A stretch of 5,803 bases of DNA from JBBRHF01 sp038223055 (GTDB lineage Bacteria; Actinomycetota; Actinomycetes; JACCUZ01), in NCBI GenBank assembly GCA_038223055.1, contig JBBRHF010000226.1, positions 1 through 5,803 of the forward strand. Reading direction: 5' to 3'. Shown here one piece after another: positions 4,304 through 5,803 of this stretch (the first letter of the stretch is position 1; each line of letters starts with the position of its first letter). The notes beneath the pieces are model-generated. The model was given only the letters and a program-made list of their open reading frames with translations. It did not search any database and was not told the DNA's origin. The position numbers and the translations under genes are program-made.

Positions 4304-5803
4304 TCAGCGACCACCGCTGGCCCAGGCGGCGTGGTCGTGGGCCGCGTCGGCCATCGCGGAGAGCTGTTCGGCGACCCGGCTCGGCGCGGTGCCGCCGAAC
4401 GTCGAGCGGGACCGCAGCGCCCCCCTCACCGACAGCACCGAACGCAAGTCCGGGGTCAGGCGGGGGTCGACCGAGGCCAGGTCGTCGTCACCGACCTCCC
4501 AGAGCTCCACCCCGTGCTCGTCGCACCATCGCACGAGGCCGCCGGAGATCTCGTGGGCGTCGCGAAAGGCAACCCCGGACCGGACCAGCCATTCAGCCAC
4601 GTCGGTGGCCAGAGCGTGTCCGGTGGCGGCGGCGGCGGCCATCCGCTCGTCGCGAACGGTCAGGGTCGCGATCATTCCGGCCATCGCGGGCAGCACCAGG
4701 AGCAGTTGCTCCGCGGAGTCGAACACCGGTTCCTTGTCCTCCTGCAGGTCACGGTCGTAGGCCAGCGGGAGGCCCTTGAGTGTCACCAGCAGAGCGGTCA
4801 GGTTGCCGATGAGGCGACCGCTCTTACCGCGGGCGAGCTCGGCGATGTCCGGGTTCTTCTTCTGCGGCATGATCGAGGAGCCGGTGGCGTAGCCGTCATC
4901 GAGATCGATCCAGGCGAACTCCGTGGTCGCCCACAAGCAGATCTCTTCGCCGAGGCGCGAGAGGTGTACGCCGAGCAGGGCGGCCACAAACAGGAACTCC
5001 GCGGCGAAGTCCCGGTCGGACACGGCATCGACGGAGTTAGCCATCGGGGCGTCGAAGCCGAGCTCGGCAGCGACCGCCTCGGGGTCCAGCGGCAGCGACG
5101 AACCGGCCAGAGCACCGGCACCGAGCGGGGACAGCGCCGCCCGGCGGTCCCAGTCGACCAGGCGTTCGACGTCGCGCTTGAACGCGTTGACATGGGCCAG
5201 CAGGTGATGGGCGAATAGGATCGGCTGAGCGTGCTGCAGATGGGTCAGGCCCGGCATGGCGGTGCCGCGGTGCCGCTCGGCGAGCCCGATCAGGGCCGTC
5301 TCCAGCTCGGCCACCCGCGCGGCGACCTGGCGCGCGGCGGCGCGCAGATACAGCCGCAGGTCGGTGGCCACCTGGTCGTTGCGGCTACGGCCGGCGCGCA
5401 GCTTGCCGCCCAGCGCGCCGACCCGCTCGAGCAGGCCGCGTTCCAGCGCCGTGTGGACGTCCTCGTCCTCGGGCGTGGGGCGGAACGACCCATCGCGTAC
5501 GGCGGCGTCCAACGCGTCCAGCCCCGCCAGCATCGACGTGAGCTCGGTCCCATCGAGCAGCCCGGCGCCGTGCAACACCCGGGCATGGGCTCGGGAGGCA
5601 GCGAGGTCATACGGCGCGAGCCGCCAGTCAAAGTGCACGCTGACCGAGAGCCGCTTGAGGGCATCGCTCGGGCCGGCGCCGAACCGGCCGCCCCACAGCC
5701 GAGTCGGACCCGCTGAACCGGCTGGGGTGGGGAGGCCGTCCGCGATGGGGAGGCCGTCCGGGGTGGGGAGGCCGTCCGCGATGGGGAGGCCGTCCGGGGT
5801 GGG
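4304..5803 (-). CDS. argH: argininosuccinate lyase, 5' end beyond the window
   Basis: Last enzyme of arginine synthesis: it splits argininosuccinate into arginine and fumarate, as a cytoplasmic homotetramer of the fumarase/aspartase superfamily. Counting the GTG at 5638 as residue 1, visible marks are GGKLRAGRSRNDQVATDLRL (77-96), LTHLQHAQP with the catalytic-region His (131-139), and the superfamily signature GSSIMPQKKNP (253-263) whose loop carries the catalytic Ser. That GTG is not the true start: the same frame reads on upstream through LWGGRFGAGPSDALKRLSVS, the conserved ArgH amino terminus, then through GSAGPT and a run of DGLPTP/DGLPIA hexapeptides to the edge. There is no ATG, GTG or TTG and no stop between 5638 and 5803, so the start lies outside. 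The catalytic body is complete and undamaged. The TGA is at 4304-4306. Other arg genes may lie to the right, but that cannot be seen. Confidence 0.96.
   Translation of the reverse strand, partial: PTPDGLPIADGLPTPDGLPIADGLPTPAGSAGPTRLWGGRFGAGPSDALKRLSVSVHFDWRLAPYDLAASRAHARVLHGAGLLDGTELTSMLAGLDALDAAVRDGSFRPTPEDEDVHTALERGLLERVGALGGKLRAGRSRNDQVATDLRLYLRAAARQVAARVAELETALIGLAERHRGTAMPGLTHLQHAQPILFAHHLLAHVNAFKRDVERLVDWDRRAALSPLGAGALAGSSLPLDPEAVAAELGFDAPMANSVDAVSDRDFAAEFLFVAALLGVHLSRLGEEICLWATTEFAWIDLDDGYATGSSIMPQKKNPDIAELARGKSGRLIGNLTALLVTLKGLPLAYDRDLQEDKEPVFDSAEQLLLVLPAMAGMIATLTVRDERMAAAAATGHALATDVAEWLVRSGVAFRDAHEISGGLVRWCDEHGVELWEVGDDDLASVDPRLTPDLRSVLSVRGALRSRSTFGGTAPSRVAEQLSAMADAAHDHAAWASGGR
5724..5803. 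repeat. 18-bp tandem repeat coding the ArgH amino-terminal extension
   Basis: Four full units alternate between GGGGAGGCCGTCCGCGAT (5729-5746, 5765-5782) and GGGGAGGCCGTCCGGGGT (5747-5764, 5783-5800), forming a 36-bp higher-order repeat in two perfect copies. A partial unit tail (GGGGT, 5724-5728) leads in and GGG (5801-5803) begins the next unit, so the array continues beyond the window. On the minus strand, in the argH frame, it encodes alternating DGLPTP and DGLPIA. The period is a multiple of three, so gain or loss of units would not break argH. Confidence 0.95.

Noticed and set aside
4331..5218. 295-codon plus-strand frame opposite argH
   Set aside because: It is a shadow of argH, Gly/Arg/Val-rich; argH on the other strand is unambiguous.

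Overview
The window comes from a GC-rich actinobacterial chromosome. Both the partial 16S rRNA sequence and the proteins (a bacterial TyrRS, an AAG-type glycosylase, an actinobacterial-style ArgH) fit this. I would place it loosely near Frankia-like or related Actinomycetia, but 340 bases of 16S read by eye do not support a genus.

Layout, left to right. (1) Bases 1-340 are the 5' end of a 16S rRNA gene on the minus strand. Its precursor leader follows, with several hairpins and an antitermination boxA-like motif near 559-572, and a good promoter (TTGACA-17-TAAGTT) at 626-654. (2) tyrS lies just upstream on the same strand (829-2157), with hairpins after its stop that may end its transcript before the rRNA promoter. 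(3) Bases 2158-2678 are a divergent intergenic region. It holds a nearly perfect 15-bp tandem repeat (8 full units plus a partial one) directly before tyrS, and a short minus-strand frame through the repeat that ends in a 4-base overlap with the tyrS start. (4) mpg, a 3-methyladenine-type DNA glycosylase gene, is on the plus strand (2679-3323). (5) Bases 3293-3988 carry a minus-strand remnant of a DNA cytosine-5 methyltransferase. It has lost its catalytic middle section and is surely inactive as an enzyme. (6) Bases 3989-4303 hold no convincing gene, only a well-placed ribosome binding site and start codon on the plus strand leading into an unrecognised frame. (7) argH, minus strand, runs from 4304 past the right edge. 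Its amino terminus is extended by an 18-bp tandem repeat that leaves the window.

The three core minus-strand genes (argH, tyrS, 16S) are co-directional and the housekeeping content is ordinary: the last step of arginine synthesis, tyrosine charging and ribosomal RNA. The unusual parts are the accessory pieces between them: the plus-strand mpg set against this direction, the gutted methyltransferase, and two in-phase short tandem repeats (periods 15 and 18, both multiples of three) at the 5' ends of tyrS and argH. I see no complete new system, mobile element, tRNA or CRISPR array.
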